The notes under the pieces are model-generated. The model searched no databases and had not been told where the DNA came from. It was given only the letters and a program-made list of their open reading frames with translations. Made by a program: the position numbers and the translations under genes. DNA of 64,000 nucleotides. It comes from Flammeovirgaceae bacterium UBA6059 (GTDB lineage Bacteria; Bacteroidota; Bacteroidia; Cytophagales; Cyclobacteriaceae). Numbering within the stretch: position 1 is the first letter of the stretch; every line of letters begins with the position of its first letter. Location of the stretch: contig DIYH01000035.1 of assembly GCA_002435755.1 (NCBI GenBank), positions 186,001 through 250,000 of the forward strand, given 5' to 3'. Positions 28,435 through 38,000 of the stretch are shown here, one piece after another.

Positions 28435-29409
28435 ATGAATGCATTTGAGCAGATCAACATCGGCTACAATAGCGTGTTTAAGAAAGGTCAGTTGACCATA
28501 GGACTTGTTCTGCCTATTGAGAACTATCCATTAAGTTCGGTTCCTTCGATGAAGGATCATCTAGAGCGTGTCTGCCTGGCAGAACAGCTTGGATTTAAGG
28601 CTATATGGATTCGTGATATACCATTTAATGTGCCAACCTTCGGAGATGTTGGTCAACTGTTTGAGCCTTTTTCCTACCTCGCTTATTTAGCAGGGCACAC
28701 TTCTAAAATTGCACTTGGTATTGCAAGCATCGCAATACCTTTACACCATCCTGCACATGTAGCAAAGTCGGCTGCTACCGTTGATCAACTTTCAAAAGGA
28801 AGAATGATTTTGGGTGTAGCATCCGGCGATCGACCTGATGAATATCCTGCCTTGGGCATTGGCTTTAACAGTCGGGAAGAACTTTTCAGGGAAGCCTTCA
28901 CCTATATCCGTAGAGTCAGTGATCCCTATCCCCACCTGCAAAATCACTATGGAGAACTAAGAGGTCATATCGACTTACTACCTAAGCCGAAAGGCACCAA
29001 AATCCCCATGCTAATAACCGGCAGTAGCAGGCAAACTCTTGAGTGGAATGCCAACAACGCGGATGGGTGGATGAGCTATCCTAAGAATTTGTATCAACAA
29101 AAAAACCTAATCAATCAATGGAGACAATTGATTGCTGAAAATCAAGAGTATGATCGACCTTTTATGCAGCCACTATATGTGGTACTTCAAAAGAAAGATG
29201 ATAAGAGACCAGAACCAATTCAACTGGGTTTTAGAATTGGTGCTAACTACTTGGTAGAATACTTAAACCAGTTAAAGAGGATAGGAGTAAATCACGTTGC
29301 GCTGAATTTGAGATTCAATGAGCTTCCGATAGAAGAGGTTTTGAGAATTCTAGCTGTTAAGGTCCTACCTCATTTTAACTCGACCATAGAAGAAGAAACA
29401 ACCACGTGA
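28435..29409 (+). CDS. LLM-class (luciferase-like) flavin-dependent oxidoreductase
   Basis: About 324 residues of a TIM-barrel flavin monooxygenase fold. It has LAEQLGFKAIWIRDIPF, the substrate/flavin region TSKIALGIASIAIPLHHPAHVAKSAATVDQLSKGR and IPMLITGSSRQTLEWNANNADGW typical of the family. FMNH2 or F420 would be the cofactor; the substrate cannot be told. ATG 28435 is chosen; an in-frame TTG at 28429 would add two residues. Its stop overlaps the start of the SDR gene. Confidence 0.88.
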   Translation: MNAFEQINIGYNSVFKKGQLTIGLVLPIENYPLSSVPSMKDHLERVCLAEQLGFKAIWIRDIPFNVPTFGDVGQLFEPFSYLAYLAGHTSKIALGIASIAIPLHHPAHVAKSAATVDQLSKGRMILGVASGDRPDEYPALGIGFNSREELFREAFTYIRRVSDPYPHLQNHYGELRGHIDLLPKPKGTKIPMLITGSSRQTLEWNANNADGWMSYPKNLYQQKNLINQWRQLIAENQEYDRPFMQPLYVVLQKKDDKRPEPIQLGFRIGANYLVEYLNQLKRIGVNHVALNLRFNELPIEEVLRILAVKVLPHFNSTIEEETTT

Positions 29410-30215
29410 AAAAGAATATTTTAATAACTGGGAGTACTGATGGCCTAGGGAAACTCGTGTCTTATAACCTGGCAAAAGCCGGACATAGAGTCTATTTGCA
29501 TGGTAGAAATAGTGTAAAGCTCCAAAGCACCCTTGCTGAACTAAGGCATGAAACAGGAAATGAGGAGATGAATGGCTTTGTGGCAGATTTTTCAAATTTA
29601 AGATCTGTAAAAAAAATGGCAGTGCAGGTGATGGCAGAAGTTCCCCAACTCGATGTGCTGATAAACAACGCTGGGGTTTATAACAGTCCATCTACAAAGA
29701 ATGATGACGGCTTGGACATGCGAGTGGTTGTCAATTACCTGGCCCCATATTTACTAACAAGTCAGATATTGAGCCTATTGGAAAATACACCTGCTTCGCG
29801 CATCATCAATTTGAGCTCTGCTGCCCAATCCTCGGTCAATAAGGAGCTTCTTGTTGGAAAACTTGAAGTTTCTGCAGGAGAGTCTTATGCTCAAAGCAAG
29901 CTTGCGTTAACTATGTGGAGCTATGACTTGGCCAGGAAATATAAAGATATAAGTGTGATTGTTGTAAACCCTGGATCTCTTCTTAATACCAAGATGGTAG
30001 CTGAAGCATATGGTAAATTTTGGTCTCCTGCTGAAAAAGGCTCGGACCTATTGTATGACCTGGCTATTGCTGAGAGGTACCAACAAGCATCTGGCAAGTA
30101 CTTTGATAATGACAAAGGTGCTTTCTCTCATGCCCACCCTGATACTTATGATCAGGAAAAAGTTAATGATCTGATAGCCCTAACCGATCAGGTTCTCTCC
30201 AAGGCAACATATTAA
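29406..30215 (+). CDS. Short-chain dehydrogenase/reductase (SDR)
   Basis: 269 residues, GTG start overlapping the previous stop (GTGA). The Rossmann motif is TGSTDGLGK near residues 8-16, followed by LINNAGVY and the catalytic Ser of INLSSAAQ with YAQSK (Tyr-x-x-x-Lys). The arrangement resembles the WW-domain oxidoreductase/retinol-dehydrogenase-like SDR branch. It likely oxidises or reduces a carbonyl/alcohol related to the LLM substrate; the substrate is unknown. Confidence 0.9.
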   Translation: MKKNILITGSTDGLGKLVSYNLAKAGHRVYLHGRNSVKLQSTLAELRHETGNEEMNGFVADFSNLRSVKKMAVQVMAEVPQLDVLINNAGVYNSPSTKNDDGLDMRVVVNYLAPYLLTSQILSLLENTPASRIINLSSAAQSSVNKELLVGKLEVSAGESYAQSKLALTMWSYDLARKYKDISVIVVNPGSLLNTKMVAEAYGKFWSPAEKGSDLLYDLAIAERYQQASGKYFDNDKGAFSHAHPDTYDQEKVNDLIALTDQVLSKATY

Positions 30216-30275
30216 GATTTTTTTAAACGTTTGGTACTCTTTCTATATGTATTGCGGTTAATAGTGGAAGTGTTA

Positions 30276-30788
30276 TTACAGTTTTAGTTTCATCATTATA
30301 TCCGTCTGTTCGTCATTCCCAAGTTTGAAAATGTGTTTATCAAATGGGACAAATCCGTTTTTCTCATAAAATCGAATAGCCCTTGGATTTCGTTCCCAAA
30401 CACCCAACCAAACATATTCCAGGTTCTTTTCTTGCGCCACCTCAATTGCTTTTTCGTAAAGTACCTGTCCAACCTTTTTTCCATGAAACTCTTTCAAGAC
30501 ATAGATCCGTTCGATTTCTATTGAGTTCTTGTCCTTGATTTCGGTTTGTGATTGTCCAACGTTGACTTTAAGGTATCCGATGGTCTTTTCGTCAAATTCA
30601 GAAAAATAAAATTCCGAGTTTGGGTCGGTCAACTCGGCCTTTAGCTTTTCCGTTGAGAATCCATTTTCCAAATACTCATTCATGTTTTCCTCACTGTTTC
30701 CGAAAGAGAAAGTCTCGGAAAATGTCAGTTTTCCTATTCTTTTAAGCTCCTCCACATCCTGAATACCTGCTTTCCTTATTTCTATCAT
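30276..30788 (-). CDS. GNAT-family N-acetyltransferase
   Basis: 170 residues. The acetyl-CoA binding region reads IERIYVLKEFHGKKVGQVLYEKAIEVA, with a Q/G-x-x-G/A-type loop, followed by YVWLGVWERNPRAIRFYEKNGFVPF, a typical GNAT C-terminal half. The substrate may be an amine or a protein N-terminus. It converges with the SDR gene and is 29 nt downstream of the thioesterase gene. Its base composition is not unlike its surroundings. Confidence 0.88.
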   Translation of the reverse strand: MIEIRKAGIQDVEELKRIGKLTFSETFSFGNSEENMNEYLENGFSTEKLKAELTDPNSEFYFSEFDEKTIGYLKVNVGQSQTEIKDKNSIEIERIYVLKEFHGKKVGQVLYEKAIEVAQEKNLEYVWLGVWERNPRAIRFYEKNGFVPFDKHIFKLGNDEQTDIMMKLKL

Positions 30789-30817
30789 TTTTGGGTCATT
30801 TTTACGCTCACTGTCTT

Positions 30818-31228
30818 TTATCCATAGTTCTCTAGCACGAGCCGCATTTTTTCGGGAATGTCTGTGGGCTGTCTTGTTTGTGGGTTTATACAGACTTGCG
30901 TTAGTTCTGCCGTAAACACTTTATCCGTTACTAAAAATCCATTCACTAAAAACACTAATGCGCTTTTTCGCAATTCTCTCAGAGATACATGAATTTCAAG
31001 TTCATCATCCCATGTGATTGGTTTCAAGAATTCAACTTTGAAAGAACGGGTGGGCGGCAAAACTCCTAAACCAATGATGCTTTTTTCTGCCGGAGCACCA
31101 AAGCACTGGGATACAAAATCCAATATAGCTTCAACAACAAAATAGCTTATCCTTGGTGTGTACAACATCCCTCCAGGGTCACAATCACCAAATCGCACGC
31201 ACCTTTCAAAAACGTATTCCTTGTTCAT
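30818..31228 (-). CDS. Hotdog-fold acyl-CoA thioesterase (4-hydroxybenzoyl-CoA type)
   Basis: 136 residues. The active-site start CVRFGDCDPGGMLYTPRISYFV has the Asp and PGG/MLY context of the 4-hydroxybenzoyl-CoA thioesterase family, and FLKPITWDDELEIHVSL is the second hotdog strand pair. It probably hydrolyses an aromatic or acyl CoA ester. It lies downstream of the ketopantoate-reductase-like gene on the same strand. Confidence 0.82.
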   Translation of the reverse strand: MNKEYVFERCVRFGDCDPGGMLYTPRISYFVVEAILDFVSQCFGAPAEKSIIGLGVLPPTRSFKVEFLKPITWDDELEIHVSLRELRKSALVFLVNGFLVTDKVFTAELTQVCINPQTRQPTDIPEKMRLVLENYG

Positions 31229-31274
31229 CGTTAGATCGTTTCTTCCTCAATAGGCTGATTTAGCATTTTGTCTA

Positions 31275-32210
31275 TTAATGCTTGAGCCTGGTTTCATCGG
31301 ATTTGAGTAATGCCAATCTACCTAAGAGTTCCGTAGTTGTGACCAATTCAGGTTTACCAACCTCGTCAGCCAACCTTGCGATTTCCAGGTTCAAACTTTC
31401 TATTTCAGTTCTTCTATTATTGAGAATATCTACATAGGTAGAGATCAACCGACCAATCGACTTTTCGCTTATCAACATAAGGCTCTCTTCTATTTCACTC
31501 TGGTCAAGGCGGACTCCAAGTAGGTAGGCAAGAGACACACATTCTTTGATGATTTCTTTGGCTAAACTCCTCGCATCTTTGTTTCTATCAATAATGCCAA
31601 TATCCGTCTCGAGCAAAGGGCAAATTGAATTGAAAACACAATTGATGATCACCTTATTCCAGATGTATCTAACAATATCCTGCTCTCTTCGGAAAGCAAA
31701 ATATTGTGTATTGATCTGTTCAATCAAGTTATCAAGTCCCTGATTATTCCCTTCGATATTACCAACTGGTGATGGTGCTACAGATTTAAAAATGATCTCA
31801 TTCTCATCTTTTTCCTGACTTGTAGAAAACAGGACACAGCGGAAGACCTTTTCAAAATCCTTAAACGGTTGCTCTATATTAAGTCCGTTTTGCAGTATTA
31901 TAATAGAAAAGTCTCCAACAATCTTCCTTAGCTTTTTAGCAATATCATCGTTAGCGAATGCTTTAGTTGTGATTAACACAATGCCATTGATGATTGACAG
32001 GCCACTAAATGTAGTGACAGGAATTTCTTGCTGATAGGTGGTATCCGTTTTCACTGTAATTTGTAAAGACGCATCAGGGATATTGTCCGCACTTCCTCTC
32101 ACGAGTGTGACCTTTCTATTCTCCAGTTTTAAGAAAACGGCCAGAGCTTTCCCGATTGCTCCCGATCCAACAATATAGATTTCAGGTGTAGGTGTTTTCA
32201 TGTTATCCAA
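31275..32210 (-). CDS. Ketopantoate reductase-like (ApbA/PanE) protein
   Basis: 311 residues. The N-terminal Rossmann domain has IVGSGAIGKALAVFLKLENRKVTLV with the Gly-rich nucleotide loop; ITTKAFANDDIAKKL and IILQNGLNIEQPF match the family, as does the C-terminal helical domain with NKVIINCVFNSICPLL. NADPH-dependent reduction of a 2-keto acid is expected, although pantothenate synthesis cannot be assumed because many paralogues act on other substrates. It is 51 nt after the AraC gene. Confidence 0.85.
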   Translation of the reverse strand: MDNMKTPTPEIYIVGSGAIGKALAVFLKLENRKVTLVRGSADNIPDASLQITVKTDTTYQQEIPVTTFSGLSIINGIVLITTKAFANDDIAKKLRKIVGDFSIIILQNGLNIEQPFKDFEKVFRCVLFSTSQEKDENEIIFKSVAPSPVGNIEGNNQGLDNLIEQINTQYFAFRREQDIVRYIWNKVIINCVFNSICPLLETDIGIIDRNKDARSLAKEIIKECVSLAYLLGVRLDQSEIEESLMLISEKSIGRLISTYVDILNNRRTEIESLNLEIARLADEVGKPELVTTTELLGRLALLKSDETRLKH

Positions 32211-32261
32211 GACTCGCTAAGCTATTGAAGCTTTGCATTCAAGTCTTGTACAAAATCCGCA

Positions 32262-33086
32262 TCATCTTTTTTGCGAAGTAATGAAACGGCCGGGGGTCAC
32301 ATGGGTAATTCGTTTGAAGTGCTTGTGAAAATGACTTTGATCAACAAAGCCAACCTCTAAGGCAGTTTGCGAGATAGATACATCATGAAGTAAGAGTTCT
32401 TTGGCCTTAATGACCTTTAGATTGAGTTGATAAGCGTGAGGAGCAACACCAACATGTTTTTGGAAAGTCCTAAGAATTTGGCTGGGGCTCCTTTTTGAAA
32501 TTTCTGATAGCTGTTTTAACGAAACTGATTCGTTGTAATAAGTATGCAAGTAATCAATAATGGTAGATAGGTAGGACGGCTTTTTATCAATCGTAGGTAG
32601 CACTACTTTCGCTTGACTATGCTTATTCAAAAGTAAGAGAAGCAATTCTGTAAAGACCGACTCTATGTATAGCGTGTCAGTCTCATTGTTAAGCCCCACA
32701 TGAGTATTTAAGCACTTATCATAAAAGAAGTTGTTATAAGATATCTTTTCGGTAAAATCTATTCCCCTTGATTCCTGCCCTTCTGATCTTAGTACATCTG
32801 TTACAAGCGAATCTGAAAGGTAAAAAACACGGTACTCCAAGTGTTTTTGATCCTTTGCTTTCCCAGAGCTATGGACTTCACCAGGATTTATTTTGATAAT
32901 GGCCCTTGGTTGAACACTATAATAAGAATGTTTAAACCTAAACTTTCCTGCTCCATTTGTAACTACTGCGAATGATACTTGATCGTGATAGTGCTTGGCC
33001 TGACTACAATCTCCAAAGGAGTTAACCCTGGTTACTTCAAGGTTATTCAATGCAGGAAGTATTTTGATTTCTGCTTGTATCGGCAC
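32262..33086 (-). CDS. AraC-family transcriptional regulator
   Basis: 274 residues. N-terminal cupin (KHYHDQVSFAVVTNGAGKFRF, INPGEVHSSGKA) and C-terminal double HTH (LKQLSEISKRSPSQILRTFQKHVGVAPHAYQLNLKVIKAKELL, SQTALEVGFVDQSHFHKHFKRITHVTPGRF). It heads a minus-strand group with the ketopantoate-reductase-like and thioesterase genes and could regulate them. Confidence 0.9.
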   Translation of the reverse strand: MPIQAEIKILPALNNLEVTRVNSFGDCSQAKHYHDQVSFAVVTNGAGKFRFKHSYYSVQPRAIIKINPGEVHSSGKAKDQKHLEYRVFYLSDSLVTDVLRSEGQESRGIDFTEKISYNNFFYDKCLNTHVGLNNETDTLYIESVFTELLLLLLNKHSQAKVVLPTIDKKPSYLSTIIDYLHTYYNESVSLKQLSEISKRSPSQILRTFQKHVGVAPHAYQLNLKVIKAKELLLHDVSISQTALEVGFVDQSHFHKHFKRITHVTPGRFITSQKR

Positions 33087-33199
33087 AGATCATTACGATT
33101 TGTAAACAAGTACGTAAAAGGAACTTTTTTTGATACCTTGAATAGTGTTGACCAGTTCATGTCTGAAACCTACCGAACAGGCTCATCTTAACAGTTGTA

Positions 33200-33712
33200 T
33201 CATGTGTCTGATGCTATAATTTCAATCACGCGTTCTATTGGAAAGAGGCCCCTGTGTTGGTTTTTTTGAGAGCCACTATCATCGTACCAGAGCAGATATG
33301 GATACCCAAGTTCTTTTTCTAAGATTGGCTCTATATCTTCCACGTTAGTGCGGGCGAATGTTACAAAAGGTCGGTGCTCTGGGAAAAACTCACTTTTGAA
33401 GGTCTGTATCTGCTGTATACTCTCAAATGACAAAAAAATAAGTTCTGTATTGCTGAAGTTGTCGATAAGATTTCTGATGCTCCGTACCTCTTGTTGACAG
33501 TATTGACAATCTGACTTATAGAGAAAAACGAGTGTATGTTTATTCTTACCTATTTCAGAGATCTTCGATATTGATCCATTAAGAAGTCTAATGTCAAACG
33601 TCGGTATAGTCGGACCTTTACCACTACTGTCCCTCGAAAGGTACACATAGAGTTGTTGAGCGATTCCTATTGACAAAGCGGCAATCAGTAAGTATGGCAG
33701 GTGCTTTTTCAT
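33200..33712 (-). CDS. Thioredoxin-fold (TlpA/AhpC-like) protein at the end of the mannan locus
   Basis: 170 residues with an N-terminal membrane anchor (YLLIAALSIGIAQQLYVYL) and a periplasmic thioredoxin fold: LVFLYKSDCQYCQQEV holds the CxxC pair. It probably works in the periplasm as a thiol reductant or oxidoreductase. The ATG overlaps the stop of the GH5 mannanase (ATGA), so it is co-translated with that enzyme, an unusual partner. The mannanase has few cysteines, so a direct folding role is not obvious. Confidence 0.8.
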   Translation of the reverse strand: MKKHLPYLLIAALSIGIAQQLYVYLSRDSSGKGPTIPTFDIRLLNGSISKISEIGKNKHTLVFLYKSDCQYCQQEVRSIRNLIDNFSNTELIFLSFESIQQIQTFKSEFFPEHRPFVTFARTNVEDIEPILEKELGYPYLLWYDDSGSQKNQHRGLFPIERVIEIIASDT

Positions 33713-35013
33713 TCGTTTATTGCGTTGATTCTGTCTGCATAGAACTTGATGATCTCAATGGTTGAGTAGTCACTATCATACACAGAGTACCATCCTTGTC
33801 TTTCATGAGGCGGATCACCAATAAGGTCATCCGATTTTCTCCATATACCCCCTGGCAAAGAAGGTCTACCTTCTCCACCCCATGACCAAAAATTGCAACC
33901 TTGAACCAAACCATTGTTTAGTACACTCTCATAGGTAAAATCAAACATATAGTTGTAGAATTTATCCCTATATGTTGTCGTAGACTGCCCATCGAACGCT
34001 GCATTGTCTCTACTTACGCCAAACTCTTCTATCACAACAGGCTTACTTAATTCTTTCGCTTTTTGGAGTTGCTGCGTCAAATAATCCTGCGTATTATCCA
34101 GGGCAGCAGCAAACGATACTACATTTTTAGGATCGTACCAAGACCAATTTTGTATCCAAACATGTACAGTAGCATAGTCAATCTCCTTGAAGTCATTGTC
34201 TAAATACAGATCAGTTCCTGACAATTCTGATGCAGTGTTTCCCTCGGCTCCAAGTGAGATCATGTGTTTCCTATCTTTCTTGTCCAAAAACTTAGATGTT
34301 TTTCGTATCCATTCCCTATACTCATCTTGTTTTGAGTATCCACGTGGTTCATTGGCCAACTGCCAAGACAGTATGGTCGGATCATTTTTGTATTTGATAC
34401 CACTGATACTATTCTTCCTATTGACAATCTTTTTGAGATGTCTCAAGTACATTTTTTGTGCATGATTGTTTTCAAAGAACTTCAGGGAATAGTTGATAAA
34501 TGGATCCCAGGTACCTCCATTTTCGATATCTGGTAATGGTATTTCAGATCCTTCCGTCCATGAGACATATTGAGGCATTCCGCCACTCCACATCCAAAAA
34601 TTGTTGAGGACAACAACAGCCATCATTTCCCTCTCTTTCAGTGCATTCAAGAAGAAATCCAAACCTTCAAAAACGGATTCATTATACTCTCCGTTCTTGT
34701 TAAGCAAGGTCGGTGTGATCTGATACTGTCCTTGTCCTTCGGAAGACCCCAGAACTCTCAGACTTTTAACTCCGAGCGATGCTAGCTGATCTAATTCACG
34801 CTCCAATCTGGCCCTATCTCCCGGAGAGTCTTTCATGCCCAAATACATACCATACCAGTAGTTAGCACCAAGAAACTTGTAGGGCTTACCGTCTCTGTTG
34901 AAATGGCCGTTCTTTACCTGCACAAATGACTGATCCTGTCCAAACGTTTGGTTAGAAAAAACCAGCAATCCAGGCAGGATCATGGCGAGAATATAGACTT
35001 TCATAGCAGCCAA
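33709..35013 (-). CDS. GH5 endo-beta-mannanase (GH5_7-like)
   Basis: 434 residues. A signal peptide ends around residue 25 (FSNQTFGQ); ATG at residue 4 is an alternative start. The (beta/alpha)8 fold shows GANYWYGMYLG at the N-terminus, acid/base E222 in SWQLANEPRG and nucleophile E330 in VVIEEFGVSRD. The NEPR and EEFG context is that of GH5_7 mannanases, which cut internal beta-1,4-mannosidic bonds. No sorting domain, so it is likely periplasmic or an unprocessed export. It follows the hybrid regulator gene by 64 nt and ends with ATGA into the thioredoxin-like gene. Confidence 0.88.
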   Translation of the reverse strand: MAAMKVYILAMILPGLLVFSNQTFGQDQSFVQVKNGHFNRDGKPYKFLGANYWYGMYLGMKDSPGDRARLERELDQLASLGVKSLRVLGSSEGQGQYQITPTLLNKNGEYNESVFEGLDFFLNALKEREMMAVVVLNNFWMWSGGMPQYVSWTEGSEIPLPDIENGGTWDPFINYSLKFFENNHAQKMYLRHLKKIVNRKNSISGIKYKNDPTILSWQLANEPRGYSKQDEYREWIRKTSKFLDKKDRKHMISLGAEGNTASELSGTDLYLDNDFKEIDYATVHVWIQNWSWYDPKNVVSFAAALDNTQDYLTQQLQKAKELSKPVVIEEFGVSRDNAAFDGQSTTTYRDKFYNYMFDFTYESVLNNGLVQGCNFWSWGGEGRPSLPGGIWRKSDDLIGDPPHERQGWYSVYDSDYSTIEIIKFYADRINAINE

Positions 35014-35077
35014 TTTCTCACGGAAACAGTTCAGCTATGGGAGGTAATTGTATCAACCTTCAGGGCCAAATCTCCCA

Positions 35078-38000
35078 TTATACACGAGGCGTATTTTCCT
35101 CGTCTTCATAGGTTAAATAGTCTGATGGGTTGACACTAAATTGCTTCTTGAAACATTTTCTGAAGTATTGAAGATCACTGAAACCACACATATATGTGAC
35201 CTCAGCAACGGTATATTCTTCAGTCTTTAGTAGCTGTGCCGCACGCTTCAAACGAATGGAGCGAATGAATTCATTTCCTGATTGACCAAGCATCGCTTTG
35301 AGCTTCCTGTACAACTGCATTCTGCTCAATCCGACATCCTGACCCAGGTCTTCAACAGAGTAGTCTGAGTCAGACATATTATTTTCTACACTTTCTAACG
35401 CAGACTTAATAAACAGCTCATCGGCTGATGTAAATGAGACCAAACTTGGTTCAAGATTCAGCCCCTTGTTTTCAGCATACAATGACTTGAGCTTCTTTCT
35501 CTGCTCAATAAGGTTGTTTACCCTGACCTTGAGTAGACTGCTTGAAAATGGTTTTGAGATATAATCGTCTGCCCCACTTTCATAACCCTCGGTTTCGAAA
35601 ATCAATGAAGTTCTTGCAGTTAGGAGTATGACAGGAATATGTGAGGTATTCCTATTCGTTTTAAGTCTTTTGCAAAGCGTAATACCGTCCATAACAGGCA
35701 TCATCACATCGCTGATGATTATGTCAGGAACTTCTTTAGTGGCAATGCTCAACGCTTCTTCGCCGTTGCTAGCCTCCAGGATGACATATTTGTTGAGGAA
35801 TGTCGATTTTATAAAGGCCCTTACATCATTATTGTCTTCAACAACCATGAGCTTCTCCAGGTCCTGGATGTCAACTTCAGATATGCTAGGTTCTACATCC
35901 CCCAAAACAGATTCGTCATGCACGTATTTATCGATCTGCTCACTATCCTTAAAGTCGGCCAATATTTCTTCGTCTGAAAAATGATCGCGTCCCTTTTTCA
36001 GTGTGACCTTGAATTCAGTCCTTTCATTTTCAACACTTGTGAAACTTATTTCGGCATGATGCTTTCTTACCAGACTATTGACCAGTGCCAAACCAATGCC
36101 TGTACCTTCAAAATCATTGTCATCAGAATAGAATCTATTGAAGATCATCCCATATTTATCCTCAGGTATTCCCTCTCCATTATCCTCAACAATGAGATCC
36201 ACTGATTCTTGCTTCTCTACCACCTTAATACACACCTTTCCACCTTTGGGTGTATGCTTAAATGAGTTTGAGAGTAAGTTGTATATGATCTTCTCAAACT
36301 GGTCTCGATCAAAATAAAGGTCCACAACATTTGTGGAGCAATGGATCTTGAATATAATACCCAACTCATCAGCCCTGGCATCAAACGAGAGCTTAACCTC
36401 ATTGACAAATTTTACAAAGTTGCCTTCAGCTACTTTTAGCTTTAGGTTACCTGTCTCAACCTTTCGAAAGTCAAGTAGCTGATTAACCAATCTGAGAAGT
36501 CTTGAGGCGTTTCTTTTGACAGTATTAAGTTGTTCCTTGACATTTCGATCTGTGCTATTTGTTTCAAGCAAGTTTTCAATTGGTCCCAGGATCAAAGTCA
36601 AAGGTGTACGAAACTCATGAGATACATTTGTAAAAAACTTGAGTTTGGCCTTATTTGTCTTCTCTAGATTCTCGCGCTCAACTTCCGCCAATTTCAGATT
36701 GCTCTCATAAGATGTCCTCATGATGATGAGGGCACGGAAACCTAATAAGAGCAGTATAATAGCTATACCAAATAGGACAAAGGCCCATGATGTCTTCCAC
36801 CATGGGGGTAGTATCTCAATATCCAACTTCAGAGGTTCCTGTTGCCAAAGACCATCATTGTTACTGGCCTTTAAAAAAAACGTGTATTTGTCGTTGGGTA
36901 GATTAGTATAGGTCGCAAATGGCCGAGACTGATTTGTCTCATGCCACCTTTCGTCAAAGCCATCCAACTTGTATTGAAATCTGTTTTTCGAAGGATGTGC
37001 AAAGTGCATGGCTGAGAACTCTAATTCAATAGAGTTCTCAAAATGTTCGAGTTGAATTGATTTGGTCCGCTCAATACGCTCCGTAAGCACTTTTCTATTG
37101 TTGAACTCTTCAGAGGGCTTAAGCTCGGTCTCAAAAACCTTTATGGAAGATATGGTAGCTACCGGCTCGTGCGGATTGGTCACAAAGGAACCCGGATCGA
37201 TTATATTGAAACCATTAGACCCGCCAAGATACAATTGTCCTTGTTCATTCTTAAATGCCACCTCATTGTAAAAGAATTCTCCTTGCAGTCTATCCGACCG
37301 GTCAAAATGGGAGATTAAGTTGATATCATCATCAACGGCAATTACACTTAAACCCGACCAATTCGAAAGCCATAAGTTCCCATCTTCATCATCAAGAATG
37401 CTGATCACCTCATTGGTTATTAGGCCGTCTTCTTTACCAAAGATCCTGAAACATCCACATTCATCATTATATTGATCAAGGCCATTTTCCGTGCCTATCC
37501 ATATCCTTCCTTTCTTATCTTCATAGATGCCAGAGACAAAATCAGAGGATAATTTGTTTTCTGAAAAGCTTGAAAAAACCTTGTCTAACTCTAACTGACC
37601 AGCCCTTATATCAAACTTGTACAGACCATTGCCACGAGAGCCTACCCACAAAGTGCTACGTGCTTGCAAGATCTCGACAATGGGTGCCTCAAACAATATC
37701 TCATGGTCAAAACTAATGATACGGTCACCAGAATAGACTTTATTCAGGCCACCACTCCAGCTTCCCACCCAGACACCACCATCATTGCTACTGGCAAACG
37801 ACATGATGTAGTCATCGCTAAAGCCATTGGAGGTACTAAAATTGTCATATGCATTAATGCGGAAACCGGTCTTTCGAATATCATCCAGTTTGAACCTGTA
37901 GATACCATTTCCTGCTGTTCCAAGGTAGACGTTATGGTCAAAATCAATAAATAGTTTTTGAATAAAATCCGTGAAGTCATTTTCAGAATCAACCTGGATA

